Positions 36,282 to 46,478 of a stretch of 64,000 bases of DNA are shown in pieces. Below the pieces are notes generated by a model. That model ran no database searches and was not told the DNA's origin. It was given only the letters and a program-made list of their open reading frames with translations. The translations under genes were made by a program, and so were the position numbers. Position 1 is the stretch's first letter; each line of letters opens with the position of its first letter. The stretch comes from Marinisporobacter sp. (GTDB lineage Bacteria > Bacillota > Clostridia > Peptostreptococcales > Thermotaleaceae). The stretch covers positions 58,029 to 122,028 of the forward strand of contig JAOARV010000024.1 in NCBI GenBank assembly GCA_025210395.1, read 5' to 3'.

Positions 36282-37145
36282 ATGAAGATTTCTACTCGAG
36301 CATACATCTTGATAAGTTTAATATTATTACAAAGTTTTGTTGTGATGTTTTTAACGAATGGTACAATCCTAAAACTGATGAATAACGTAGTTGTTAATTT
36401 TGAATACTCTTATTATATGGGAATCATAATCAATATTCTTGGAATTAGTGCAATCATTTGTATCTTTTATGTTTTAAAATTTTTAAAAGCAGAGAAAGAG
36501 AACATCATAAAGCTAAACAACTCTAGGGAAGTTATTGATGCACTGCAAGGACAAAAGCATGATTTTATCAATCATTTAAATTTAATTGCGGGGATGCTTC
36601 AAGTAGGACAAAATAAAAAGGCATTAGATTATATTTTTAAAATCTCTCAAAAGGTAGAGAGTGTTTTTTCCATATCTAAAATTAAAAATATTGAAGTAGC
36701 AGCTACTTTAGGAAGAAAATGTACGATTGCAGAGAATAATGGAATAAAGGTTGAGTTGGATATTAGTACTTCATTAGAAGATTTATATATAGATTCTTTA
36801 GACCTTTGTACAGTATTATTTAACTTGATAGATAATGCTATTGATGAATTAAAAAATTGCAAAGAGGAAGAGAAGGTTCTTACAATAGATATTGCTGAGC
36901 ATGAAGAGTCATGTGTCATTTTGATAGGAAATTCCTATCCTATATTACCTGAGAAATTATATGAAAAGATCTTTGAAAAAGGTTATTCTACAAAAAACGG
37001 GCAAGGACATGGATATGGTCTTAATATTGTAAAACAAATTATCTATAAAAATAAAGGGAATATTACTGTAGAAAGCTATACAGGGGTTGGAACAGTCATG
37101 ACTGTATTTTTGCCTATAAAAAAATGTGTGGTAAAATCCTTTTAA
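36282..37145 (+). CDS. Sensor histidine kinase, AgrC/CitA-like with Spo0B-type dimerisation helix
   Basis: 287 residues from ATG 36282 (ATG 36273 also in frame). Two membrane segments, about 7-25 and 47-67, then the phospho-acceptor region ALQGQKHDFINHLNLIAGML with H93, and a GHKL ATPase domain: NLIDNAIDELKN (N box) and GQGHGYGLNIVKQI (G box). The QxHDFxNHL box is usual in AgrC, CitA and DcuS families. No response regulator gene lies within the window next to it. Confidence 0.88.
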   Translation: MKISTRAYILISLILLQSFVVMFLTNGTILKLMNNVVVNFEYSYYMGIIINILGISAIICIFYVLKFLKAEKENIIKLNNSREVIDALQGQKHDFINHLNLIAGMLQVGQNKKALDYIFKISQKVESVFSISKIKNIEVAATLGRKCTIAENNGIKVELDISTSLEDLYIDSLDLCTVLFNLIDNAIDELKNCKEEEKVLTIDIAEHEESCVILIGNSYPILPEKLYEKIFEKGYSTKNGQGHGYGLNIVKQIIYKNKGNITVESYTGVGTVMTVFLPIKKCVVKSF

Positions 37146-37724
37146 AGGAAGGGTTTTAAAATCAATTATAATGGTATACGAATAAAGCAGAAGGTGGGAA
37201 ATATATAATCCTTGATCAAGCTTGTTTTTGGACGGATGCTAGATCAGATAGATTAAGATAAATTGCATATGAAGAAATATAAAAAGAGAAAGTTAGGATA
37301 AACTCCGAGCATTCTCTTTTTTTGTTTTTTAAAATACCGTTGATGAATCTAATTATTTCAAGGGACAGATCATAAATCAAATTCAGAATTCCCCCATCTA
37401 TCATAGGAAATCTCTATACACACAAGGATTATGAAATTTCTGACTTAAAAAAATAGATAGGTTATATAAGCTGTAGAACATCTAAATAGTTTATTGCATG
37501 TATAAAATAAGGAAGGTTTTTAAAAACGAGGAATATTTACATTTTATTTCACTTATTTACAAATTTCTACAATCTTGATCAATTATTTATGGTATAATAA
37601 TGGACAAATTAGAAGAGCTATTCTATGTTTATCTAAATTTTAAATTTATATTCTATAAAAATATGTATAGCAAACTAGGTATTGAAAAAGAAGAACAATA
37701 GCTAAATGATAGGAGGAATTTAAG
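37146..37724. other. 579-nt intergenic region with one terminator-like hairpin
   Basis: AAAAAGAGAA (37281-37290) pairs with TTCTCTTTTT (about 37312-37322) followed by TTTG, a plausible terminator for the agr-kinase unit. A TATAAT at 37593-37598 may be the -10 of the chemoreceptor gene at 37725, but no good -35 is seen. No gene is supported; short open frames on either strand lack ribosome binding sites. Confidence 0.6.
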
Positions 37725-39821
37725 TTGAAGCTTAAAACACGATTAATATTTTTAAACTTAGGAAGTATGGTCATTATATCAGGGCTAATCATAGGATTTT
37801 TAATGACTAATACGTATTCAAATGTGAAGCAAAATAGTATTGAAAAAATTGAATTGGAAACAAGGTGTACTGCTGAAGAAATGGAAGATATACTTGATCA
37901 TGCTATGCTTGAGGCGAAAGCTATTGCAAAAACATTAGAAAGTATGAAAAAAAGTGGTGGTACGGATAGAAAAGTTGTAAATGAGTTATTAAAAGATGCA
38001 TTAGATAATTCCAATTATATACATGCATGGGTTGCGTGGGAGCCTAATAGCTTTGATGGTAAGGATGAAAATTATATGAATACTCCTGGGTGTGATGAAA
38101 ACGGAAGGTTTCTATCTGTTTTAGAAAAGCAAGGGGATCGTTACATTTTAGGAAAATGTAATGATGTAGATGAAAGAGTAGCTTATTCAATTCCTAAAAG
38201 TACTATGAAAAGTTATATAACCCCACCTCAAATTTATGAAACAGAGGGCAAAGAAATAATAGCTATTACATTTTGCGAACCCATTATTATAGGGGGTAAA
38301 TTTTATGGTGCTACAGGAGTAGATATATCTTTAGAAAAATTAGCTGACATAAATGAAAGTGTCAAATTTTTTGAGAATGGATTTGGTAGATTAGTGAATG
38401 ATCAGGGTGTAGTCTTAGCCCATCCAGAAAAAGGAAGAGTCAATAAAATAGGTGGAGAATTCGAAGGAGAAGCAGGAAATGGATATTTAGAAAAGATTCG
38501 TAAGGGAGATAAATTTATGAATACATCATGGTCAACTAGTATGGCACAGGATGTTTATAAATTTTATACACCTATCCAGTTTAAAGGCAGTGATTTGAAA
38601 TGGTCTTATACAACGATCATACCTATAAAAGAGTTAATGGCAAAAACGAATCATATGATTGAACTGATGATAATGAGTGCAGTTATTGGAGTATTAATTA
38701 TGGGAGGTATTCTATACTACAATAGTAAATATGTTGTAAAGTCAATACTTATACTTTGTGATGTTATCCTTAAATTATCAAAATATGAGCTTGCTTTTGA
38801 TGAAAAGCATCCATTAACGAAGCTATTAAAAAGAAAAGATGAAACAGGAGAAATGATGCGAGCATTAGGAATAATGCAAGCTAATTTTATCGAATTAATT
38901 AGAAAAATACAGGACGTAGCAGGTCAAGTTTCTGCATCTTCAGAAGAACTAACAGCCACCTTTCAACAAGCAGCAATTAGTTCTGAGGAAGTATCAAAAA
39001 CGATTGACGAATTGGCGAAAGGATCTATGGATCAAGCTCAGGATACAGAGAATGGCGTTGGAAAAATTAATGATTTGGGAGATTTAATTAAGCAGAACTA
39101 TATACATATGAGTGATGTAAATCGTGCAAATGATAATGTAAATGACTTAATCAATGAAGGATTGGTAGTTATCAATGATTTGACACATAAAACGAGGGAA
39201 AGAGGACAATCTGCTAGTGAGATCTTTAGGATTATAGAAGAAACAAATAAGAGTTCAGAGAAAATAGGAAAAGCTAGTGAAGTCATTGCATCTATTGCTG
39301 AACAGACAAATCTGTTAGCATTAAACGCTGCAATTGAAGCGGCAAGAGCTGGAGAAGCTGGACGAGGTTTTGCAGTAGTAGCAGAAGAAATAAGAAAATT
39401 AGCAGAGCAATCTACTCATTCTACAAAAGAAATTGATTATGCAGTAAATGAATTGATTACAAATTCTTCAGATGCAGTGAAAAAGATGAAAGAAGTAGAG
39501 CTTGCTGGTGCAAAACAAGCGGAGAGTGTAAATGAAACAGAGTATAAATATAAGGAAATATCTAAAGCTATTTCTTTTGCAGAAGATATAATAGCAAGAA
39601 TGGGTACAGTGGTAGAAGAAATGGAGAATAGAAAATCAAATATTATGGATGTAATCCAGTCCCTTTCTGCAATTGCTGAGGAGAACGCAGCAAGTACTGA
39701 AGAGGCAGCTGCGTCAATACAGGAACAATCAGCTTCTATAGGAGAAATGGCTAATGCTAGTGAGAATCTTTCAGAATTAGCTCAAGAGTTACAAGAAACT
39801 ATTTCAAAATTCAAATTATAA
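37725..39821 (+). CDS. Methyl-accepting chemotaxis protein 4
   Basis: 698 residues from TTG 37725, with AGGAGG upstream. TM1 about 9-28, a double-Cache sensor of the dCache_1 type about 35-290 ([40 protein letters not shown]), TM2 about 305-325, degenerate HAMP, signalling tip [20 protein letters not shown], end ETISKFKL. The PNSFDG motif resembles amino-acid-type Cache receptors, but the ligand is not assignable. Confidence 0.93.
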   Translation: MKLKTRLIFLNLGSMVIISGLIIGFLMTNTYSNVKQNSIEKIELETRCTAEEMEDILDHAMLEAKAIAKTLESMKKSGGTDRKVVNELLKDALDNSNYIHAWVAWEPNSFDGKDENYMNTPGCDENGRFLSVLEKQGDRYILGKCNDVDERVAYSIPKSTMKSYITPPQIYETEGKEIIAITFCEPIIIGGKFYGATGVDISLEKLADINESVKFFENGFGRLVNDQGVVLAHPEKGRVNKIGGEFEGEAGNGYLEKIRKGDKFMNTSWSTSMAQDVYKFYTPIQFKGSDLKWSYTTIIPIKELMAKTNHMIELMIMSAVIGVLIMGGILYYNSKYVVKSILILCDVILKLSKYELAFDEKHPLTKLLKRKDETGEMMRALGIMQANFIELIRKIQDVAGQVSASSEELTATFQQAAISSEEVSKTIDELAKGSMDQAQDTENGVGKINDLGDLIKQNYIHMSDVNRANDNVNDLINEGLVVINDLTHKTRERGQSASEIFRIIEETNKSSEKIGKASEVIASIAEQTNLLALNAAIEAARAGEAGRGFAVVAEEIRKLAEQSTHSTKEIDYAVNELITNSSDAVKKMKEVELAGAKQAESVNETEYKYKEISKAISFAEDIIARMGTVVEEMENRKSNIMDVIQSLSAIAEENAASTEEAAASIQEQSASIGEMANASENLSELAQELQETISKFKL

Positions 39822-39892
39822 GGAACGGAGGAGATAGTATATTCAAGATATTTGAAGAATTCATCAGAAATTAATACTTTTTATTCTCTAGG

Positions 39893-39948
39893 AAATGATA
39901 AAAATTAGAATCTGTGGATCACTTATGATTGAGAAAGCAAATGTTTGA
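39893..39948. repeat. Intergenic repeat, copy B
   Basis: Partner of 33055-33111; contains ACTTATGATTGAGAAAGC. Lies between chemoreceptor genes 4 and 5. Confidence 0.55.
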
Positions 39949-39962
39949 CTATTTTGAGTAAG

Positions 39963-39994
39963 TTTTATTACAAAAAGATCCTTTTGTAATAAAA
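39963..39994. terminator. Perfect hairpin, probable bidirectional terminator
   Basis: TTTTATTACAAAA and TTTTGTAATAAAA flank a 6-nt loop. A/T runs on both sides fit termination in either direction; it separates chemoreceptor genes 4 and 5. Confidence 0.55.
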
Positions 39995-40071
39995 TTTGCG
40001 AAATGAGCATATGCCATTAGCTACATGGGAATTTTTTATAATATAAAGGAGCTTTAAAAGGGGGCATCTGA

Positions 40072-42063
40072 ATGTTTAAAAGTATTAAATTTAAATTGAT
40101 AGCTTATTTTGCAAGTATAATTGTTTTAATCAGTGGGGGTCTTGGGGGAATGGCATCAAATTCATCTATAACAGCGCTACAGGGAACCGTAGATGAAGAA
40201 TTAGTAGAAATAGCTAGAGCCTATAGTAAGTATATAGAATCAGAATTAACGAAGGCAGAAACCATAATGGAGGGGATTGCCAATCGAAATGCAATCAAAT
40301 CTTGGGATTGGAAGCAACAGAAAGAAGCTATGAAATTTGAGGTTGGGAGAAACAAAATTTTTGCAGGCATGTTTATTATTGATCAGGAAGGGAATGCACA
40401 CGATATTAGTGAAAAAACAGCTAATGTGAAAGATCGAAGATATTTCAAAGAAGCTATGAAAGGAAAAGCATATTTTAGTGATTTGTTATTTAGTGAGGCT
40501 ATAGGAAAACTTGAATTCTTTGTAGCTGCACCTATAAAGGGAGATGGTATAGAAGGAGTTGTAGTAGGATATGTTGAGCCTGAATATCTTAGCAATGCAA
40601 TCAAGAATATTAAATTGAAATCAAGTGGTGGAGCTTTTATTGTTAATAATAAGGGTACGACCATTGCACATCCAGATATAGAAGCAGTTAAGAGACAAGA
40701 TAATATTATTGAAATAGCCCAAAATAACAATGAATTAATACAATTAGCTGAAATCATTGAAAAAATGATAATGGGAGAACGTGGAACAAAAGGATATATA
40801 TATAAAGGAAATACATACTATAGTGGTTACCACCCTATTGGGAATACAGGTTGGAGTATAGCTGTAACCGCACCAGAAAAAGAATTACTTGCAGATGTTT
40901 TTAAGCTTAGAAATAATTTAATATGGATGAGTGTTGGAATGATTATTTTTGCCATCATCATTATTTATTTTATAGGAAATGTATTTGTAAAACCAATTAT
41001 ATTAGCAACTGAGCATGCCATGACCATATCTAAATTAGATTTAACCAAGAAAGTTCCTGAAAAATTCATGAGGAGTAAAGATGAATTTGGTGACTTGGGA
41101 AGAGCTTTTCATATAATCTCTGAAAATATGAAGAAGGATGTTGTAGAAATACAAGAATATGCAACAGAATTGACAAACTCTTCCCAGATACTTTCTGATA
41201 CGATTAATGAAAATGCTATGGCCATGGAAGAAGTAGCAAAATCTGTAGAAGGGATTGCTATGGGTGCAAATATACAAGCACAAGAATCTGAAGGCGCGGT
41301 AAGAGAGCTATCAGAATTAGGTGGATTGATTACAAAGTCTCAACAAGTAGCAAAAGAAGTTGATGATAGTACAAATCAAATGAAAAGGGAAATACTAAAT
41401 GGTAAGGATATGGTGGAAAAGCTTAAGATGGAGTTTGAGTTAAATATTGAAATTTCAGGAAAAGTAAAAAATAATACAGAGGAGCTAGCAGATCAATCAA
41501 AATCTATTGTAGATATTTTATGTACCATTTCAAATATTGCAAGTCAAACGAATATATTAGCACTAAATGCATCTATTGAAGCAGCAAGAGCAGGAGAGGT
41601 AGGACGAGGTTTTGCAGTTGTAGCAGATGAAATAAGAAAGTTAGCAGAAGAGACTGAAAATGCCACAGGGAATATATCGCGTATACTTGGTACGATGACA
41701 GATAAAATTAAGATTACAAATAACAATGTGGATAAGGCTGGAAAAATCGTTGGAAATGTAAATGGCTATTTAGATGAAACGGTTATTTCTTATGATAGTA
41801 TAGAAAATGCAACAAAAACGGTAATTGTACAATTTGAAAAACTTGTAAATGCATTAAAGCGAATTGATGAGAATAAAATAAAAACATTTACAGCAATCGA
41901 AAATATTTCGATGGTATCTCAAGAATCAGTAGGATCTACGGAAGAAGTAAATGCTTCTACAGAAGAACAAAAAATATCTATGGAAGAGATGATCAGATCG
42001 AGTGAAGAATTGGGTAGGATTGCTAGTTCCATGAAAAAAAATATTGAGAACTTTAAATTGTAA
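40072..42063 (+). CDS. Methyl-accepting chemotaxis protein 5
   Basis: 663 residues; AAAAGGGGG precedes ATG 40072. TM1 about 8-28, Cache-type sensor about 35-275 ([44 protein letters not shown]), TM2 about 285-307, HAMP, signalling tip [20 protein letters not shown], end KNIENFKL. The tip wording ([13 protein letters not shown]) groups it with receptor 1. Confidence 0.92.
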   Translation: MFKSIKFKLIAYFASIIVLISGGLGGMASNSSITALQGTVDEELVEIARAYSKYIESELTKAETIMEGIANRNAIKSWDWKQQKEAMKFEVGRNKIFAGMFIIDQEGNAHDISEKTANVKDRRYFKEAMKGKAYFSDLLFSEAIGKLEFFVAAPIKGDGIEGVVVGYVEPEYLSNAIKNIKLKSSGGAFIVNNKGTTIAHPDIEAVKRQDNIIEIAQNNNELIQLAEIIEKMIMGERGTKGYIYKGNTYYSGYHPIGNTGWSIAVTAPEKELLADVFKLRNNLIWMSVGMIIFAIIIIYFIGNVFVKPIILATEHAMTISKLDLTKKVPEKFMRSKDEFGDLGRAFHIISENMKKDVVEIQEYATELTNSSQILSDTINENAMAMEEVAKSVEGIAMGANIQAQESEGAVRELSELGGLITKSQQVAKEVDDSTNQMKREILNGKDMVEKLKMEFELNIEISGKVKNNTEELADQSKSIVDILCTISNIASQTNILALNASIEAARAGEVGRGFAVVADEIRKLAEETENATGNISRILGTMTDKIKITNNNVDKAGKIVGNVNGYLDETVISYDSIENATKTVIVQFEKLVNALKRIDENKIKTFTAIENISMVSQESVGSTEEVNASTEEQKISMEEMIRSSEELGRIASSMKKNIENFKL

Positions 42064-42261
42064 AAAGTAAATACTATGTTTTTTAAAATGGAGAATATAA
42101 CATATTTTGTTTACTGATAAAGAATTTAGTATAAGACCGGGCAAAATGAGGAAAACTTTACAGAGATAAAAGAAGATAGTAAAATTTTCATGGGAATAAA
42201 TAGATAAGTTTTTTGTCACATCATGGTATAATAGAGTAAAACATAAGGGAGAGGTGTCTTA

Positions 42262-43743
42262 ATGAATAAAAATAAGAAGATTTTAGTCGCAGCAGTAATT
42301 GCGCTAACGCTGGGAAGCACCATGATGCTTAGTGGATGCCAGGCACCAAATTCAAAGGCAGAGGAGACCACTACGAAAGAGGTTTATGAAGAAAATCAAA
42401 ATGCAGGTAGTGAAAAAACTGCATCAGAAAAAAATAAAAAAGAAGAACAAAAAAATGTTGTTTATATTAGTGCTAGCAAGCTAAATGTACGTCAAGAAGC
42501 TACAAAGGAGTCTCCTATTATAGATAGCTTCATGAAGGGAAGTGGTGTTGAAGTTGTTGAAGAACAAAAAACGGAGAAGGGTGATGTTTGGTATAAAATT
42601 TCCTTTGAGACAGTGGAAGGACAAAAAAATGGATGGATCAAATCTGATTATACAGTAAAGGATCGTACGGAATTGTTAAGCGAATCATTAAGAATACTAG
42701 ATTTTTCCCCACAACAAAAGGCAGATGAATATAAAAATAATCCAAGGGTGAAGGTAAAAGGGGTTTACATGACAGAGCATTCTTTTATAGGGAAAGGCTT
42801 TGAAAGACTTTTAAAGCTTGCTAAGGAGACAGAAATTAACGCCTTTGTTATAGATGTAAAAGATGATGATGGAATTATGCTATTCCCAACAGATGCAGCA
42901 GCTAAATATTCTCCTGAGGCTAATGATCGAGCAAGAATAAGTATTGAAAAATTCCAAGAGAGAATGCAAATTTTAAAAGACAATGGAATTTATACCATTG
43001 CAAGAATTGTTACCTTTAAAGATCCTACTTATACAAAGCAGCATCCTGATAGAGCCATTCTTGATAAAAGAACAGGAAAAACCTTTGTAAGTAGAGATAA
43101 GCTAAGATGGGCGTCACCTCATGATCGTGAGCTTTGGAGCTATGATATAGAAGTAGGAAAGGAAGCTGCAAGATTAGGGTTTAATGAAATCCAATTTGAC
43201 TATGTTCGTTTTCCTGCATCTAATGGAAATAAGCTTGATAAAGTGTTAGATTATAGAAATGTGATTGAAGACCATAGTAAGCCTCAGACCATCCAACATT
43301 TCTTACAACAAGCTTATAGAGAGCTTTCAAAAGAGGAAGTTTATATTAGTGCAGATATATTCGGATTAGTAGGTTCTGTTGCTGATGATATGGGACTTGG
43401 TCAATACTGGGAAGCTGTAAGCAATGTAACGGATTATGTATCTCCTATGATGTATCCAAGTCATTATGCAAATGGAACGTATAATTTATCTGTTCCAGAT
43501 GCTTATCCTTATGAAACCGTATACCAAGGGATCAAGGATTCTATTTCAAGAAATAAAAATATTGAGACGCCTGCAAGGATAAGACCTTGGATTCAAGACT
43601 TTACAGCTAGCTGGGTAAAAGGATATATTAAATATGGACCCAAACAAGTCAAGGATCAAATTAGAGCTTTAGAAGAAAATGGTGTAGAAGAATATTTATT
43701 GTGGAATGCAGCGAATAAATATTCACAAGATGCTTTAAAATAA
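42262..43743 (+). CDS. Lipoprotein with SH3 domain and DUF4015 glycoside-hydrolase-like domain
   Basis: 493 residues. Signal peptide with lipobox LSGC (Cys about 26), a charged linker, a bacterial SH3 domain about 70-135 (ASKLNVRQEATKESPIID, NGWIKSDYTV), then a TIM-barrel-like DUF4015 domain about 160-490 (VKGVYMTEHSFIGKGFERLL, FNEIQFDYVRFPASNG, YVSPMMYPSHYANGTYN). The family is predicted to act on cell-wall or exopolysaccharide glycans outside the membrane. A TATAAT at 42227 lies upstream. Monocistronic, followed by a terminator. Confidence 0.87.
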   Translation: MNKNKKILVAAVIALTLGSTMMLSGCQAPNSKAEETTTKEVYEENQNAGSEKTASEKNKKEEQKNVVYISASKLNVRQEATKESPIIDSFMKGSGVEVVEEQKTEKGDVWYKISFETVEGQKNGWIKSDYTVKDRTELLSESLRILDFSPQQKADEYKNNPRVKVKGVYMTEHSFIGKGFERLLKLAKETEINAFVIDVKDDDGIMLFPTDAAAKYSPEANDRARISIEKFQERMQILKDNGIYTIARIVTFKDPTYTKQHPDRAILDKRTGKTFVSRDKLRWASPHDRELWSYDIEVGKEAARLGFNEIQFDYVRFPASNGNKLDKVLDYRNVIEDHSKPQTIQHFLQQAYRELSKEEVYISADIFGLVGSVADDMGLGQYWEAVSNVTDYVSPMMYPSHYANGTYNLSVPDAYPYETVYQGIKDSISRNKNIETPARIRPWIQDFTASWVKGYIKYGPKQVKDQIRALEENGVEEYLLWNAANKYSQDALK

Positions 43744-43800
43744 ACCTAGTATTTTCAATCAATTGATCAAAAAGTAATGAACGTCAGTAATCAATTAAGA

Positions 43801-43836
43801 AGGCAACCTTATGATCCCGTAAGGTTGTCTTTTTAT
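43801..43836 (+). terminator. Intrinsic terminator
   Basis: GGCAACCTTA pairs with TAAGGTTGTC across an 8-nt loop, followed by TTTTTATG. Confidence 0.85.
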
Positions 43837-44024
43837 GCAAAGAAAAAGATTCAAGTTATAAAAAAAAAGAATAATAGAAGCGTAACTTATAAAATATTTC
43901 TATTAGACAAGGGTTTTGTTCAAATTATATAATACACTAAAGAAAAGACATAAATTGTGGAATTATGTATCCTATTTAAAGAAAATTTTGTCATTCTATT
44001 TTTAGAAGAGAAGGGTATGAGGGA

Positions 44025-45164
44025 ATGTTTGACGATAGATATGTTAGTGAAATAGAAGAAAACGTTTTCGAGGAGTGCATGGAGTTAAGAAACCATGGAA
44101 AAAAGATTATTGGTGTATATTGTGCATTTACTCCTAAAGAGATCATTGCAGCAGCAGGAGGTATTCCTGTGGCTTTATGTGCAGGGTCTCAAAAATCTGT
44201 AGAAAAAGGAGAGCTACATCTTCCAAGAAATTTATGTCCACTAGTAAAATCTAGTTATGGACATGCCCTTGCAGATAGTTGTCCTTATTTATATTATTCT
44301 GATTATATCCTTGCGGATGCTACCTGCGATGGGAAAAAGAAGATGTTTGAGTTATTAGGGAACATGAAACCTCTTTATTTGTTACAGCTTCCTCAAACAG
44401 CAGAAACAGAAGAAAGCTTAGAATATTGGTTAAAGGAGCTTTATAAAATTAAGGAATTATTAGAAAAAGAGACAGGGGTCCATATTACAGATGAAGGGCT
44501 AAGGGAGCAAATTAAATTATACAATCAATTTAGAAAAAGCATCAATCAAGTATACGAACTGAATAAGGGGGAAGTACCTTTAGTTTATGGAAAAGAAATT
44601 GAAGCTATTACAGGTGCTGTGACCTTTGAATGTAATTTAAATAGCAGGATTGAAGAGATACAATTGGCAATAGAAAAGATCAAAGAACGAACAAAGAATT
44701 CTGTATTTTTACAAGAGATAAAAAATAAACCAAGAATACTCCTTACAGGATGTCCTACAACAAATAAAAAGCTATTAAATATTATTGAAGAGAGTGGTGG
44801 AGTTGTAGTTGCTATGGAGAATTGTGGCGGGTTAAAAACTACAGGGAATTTAGTAGAAGAAACAGAGAATCCTATGAGGGCTTTAGGGGAGCGGTATCTT
44901 AGTGTTGCCTGTCCATGTATGAGTCCAAATCCTAAAAGATTAGAGATTATAAGTAAAATTGTAGAGGACTATAAAATTGATGGTGTTATTGAGCTTACTT
45001 GGCAAGCATGTCATACATACAATATAGAAGCTTATGATATAAAAAGGTTTGTAACAGGAGAATGTAATAAACCCTATATGCAGATTGGAACAGATTATAC
45101 AGATCATGATCATCAGCAAATTCGAGTAAGAGTAGAAGCTTTTTTAGAGCTATTAAGTGAGTGA
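44025..45164 (+). CDS. 2-hydroxyacyl-CoA dehydratase / double-cubane-cluster reductase family protein
   Basis: 379 residues. Recognised by IIGVYCAFTPKEIIAAAGGI, PRNLCPLVKSSYGHALAD, ADATCDGKKKM, the later cysteines in CPCMSPNPK and QACHTYN, and the end YMQIGTDYTDHDHQQIRVRV. These proteins bind an Fe-S or double-cubane cluster and need an ATP-driven activator for low-potential reductions; no activator gene is adjacent. The substrate is unknown. It lies 72 nt upstream of a DUF3798 lipoprotein on the same strand, suggesting joint function with the importer. Confidence 0.8.
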   Translation: MFDDRYVSEIEENVFEECMELRNHGKKIIGVYCAFTPKEIIAAAGGIPVALCAGSQKSVEKGELHLPRNLCPLVKSSYGHALADSCPYLYYSDYILADATCDGKKKMFELLGNMKPLYLLQLPQTAETEESLEYWLKELYKIKELLEKETGVHITDEGLREQIKLYNQFRKSINQVYELNKGEVPLVYGKEIEAITGAVTFECNLNSRIEEIQLAIEKIKERTKNSVFLQEIKNKPRILLTGCPTTNKKLLNIIEESGGVVVAMENCGGLKTTGNLVEETENPMRALGERYLSVACPCMSPNPKRLEIISKIVEDYKIDGVIELTWQACHTYNIEAYDIKRFVTGECNKPYMQIGTDYTDHDHQQIRVRVEAFLELLSE

Positions 45165-45236
45165 AGTTAAAGTACGATTTTGATTTGGATAAATTTTATA
45201 TAAATTTTTCTGAAAAATATATAAAGAGGAGAGTGT

Positions 45237-46403
45237 ATGATGAATAAGAAAATTATTAGCCTATTGATGGCAGTATTCCTATTATTTTCACTAACGGGAT
45301 GCGGTAGTCAAGAAACAAAGGCAGATGAGCAAAAAGAAGAAAAGCCTGCTGTAGAAGAAACAAAAAAAGAGGAAAGCTACAAAATTGGTATTGTAACCCC
45401 TACATTATCTACTAGTGAAGATGAGTTTAGAGCAGCTGAAATGATGGTTGAAAAATATCCAGATATTGTTAAACATATTACATTACCAGAAAATTTTTCT
45501 ACAGAAATAGAAACAGGGCTTAGTCAAATTATATCTTTAGCAGATGACCCACAAATGAAAGCGATCACTATAGCATCAGGACAATCAGGTTTATTACCAG
45601 CTTTTCAAAAGATCAAAGAAAAAAGACCTGATATTATTACGATTACAGCTCCTATTTGGGATGATCCAGATATGATGTCTAAATACATAGATGTATGTTT
45701 AGATACAAACTGGGTAAAAAGAGGAGAGTCGATTGCTAAAAAAGCACATAAAATGGGTGCAAAAACTTTAATCCATTACTCTTTCCCAACACATATGGCA
45801 AAAGAAGTGATTGTGAATAGAAAAGATATGATGAAAAAAACTTGTGAGGAATTAGGAATGAAATTTGTGGAAGTAACAACACCTGACCCTCAAACAGGAA
45901 ATGGTCCTACAGCTATGCAACAATTTTTGAGAGAAGATATTCCAAGACAAATCGAAAAATATGGAAAAGATACAAATATATTTGGTACAAACTGTGGTAT
46001 GTATGAAGTAATCATTGATGAAGCATTAAAGCTTAAATATCTTATGGCGGAGCAATGTTGTCCAACACCAACACAAGCATTCCCTACAGTAATGGGATTA
46101 GAGCTATCAAAAGAAGATTCAGGAAACTTTGATAAAATCAACAAAATGATTTCAGAAAAAGCTGCTGAGGCAGGAATGACTGGAAGATTATCTGGTTGGC
46201 CAGTATCTGTATCTGTTTTCTTGCCACAATATTCAGTAGAGCTTGCAAAGAAAATGATTGAAGACAAGGATTTCGATGCAAAAAATATTGAAAACTTAGA
46301 GAAATTAGGAAAAGAAGTGAGCGGTTATGGTGTAAGCTTTGATAAACTAAAACCAGAATTAGATAATTATTTTGTAATGATTATGGATTCTATATTTTAT
46401 TAA
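45237..46403 (+). CDS. DUF3798 lipoprotein, probable substrate-binding protein of an ABC importer
   Basis: 388 residues from ATG 45237 or 45240. Signal peptide with lipobox LTGC, acidic linker, then a two-lobed periplasmic-binding-like domain (YKIGIVTPTLSTSEDEF, KAITIASGQSGLLPAF, VCLDTNWVKRGESIAKKA, FGTNCGMYEVIIDEAL). I recognise it as DUF3798. Followed by ATPase and two permease genes, so it should deliver a solute to that transporter. The solute is unknown. Confidence 0.82.
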   Translation: MMNKKIISLLMAVFLLFSLTGCGSQETKADEQKEEKPAVEETKKEESYKIGIVTPTLSTSEDEFRAAEMMVEKYPDIVKHITLPENFSTEIETGLSQIISLADDPQMKAITIASGQSGLLPAFQKIKEKRPDIITITAPIWDDPDMMSKYIDVCLDTNWVKRGESIAKKAHKMGAKTLIHYSFPTHMAKEVIVNRKDMMKKTCEELGMKFVEVTTPDPQTGNGPTAMQQFLREDIPRQIEKYGKDTNIFGTNCGMYEVIIDEALKLKYLMAEQCCPTPTQAFPTVMGLELSKEDSGNFDKINKMISEKAAEAGMTGRLSGWPVSVSVFLPQYSVELAKKMIEDKDFDAKNIENLEKLGKEVSGYGVSFDKLKPELDNYFVMIMDSIFY

Positions 46404-46412
46404 AGATCAGAT

Positions 46413-46447
46413 GAAAAGGCTTGAAGGTAAAGCCTTTTCATTTTTAT
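46413..46447 (+). terminator. Terminator-like hairpin between binding protein and ATPase
   Basis: GAAAAGGCTT/AAGCCTTTTC stem with a 7-nt loop, then ATTTTTAT. Probably partial, giving more binding protein than membrane parts. Confidence 0.7.
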
Positions 46448-46478
46448 ATAAAGAGTTTTATGAAAGTAGGAGGAACAG

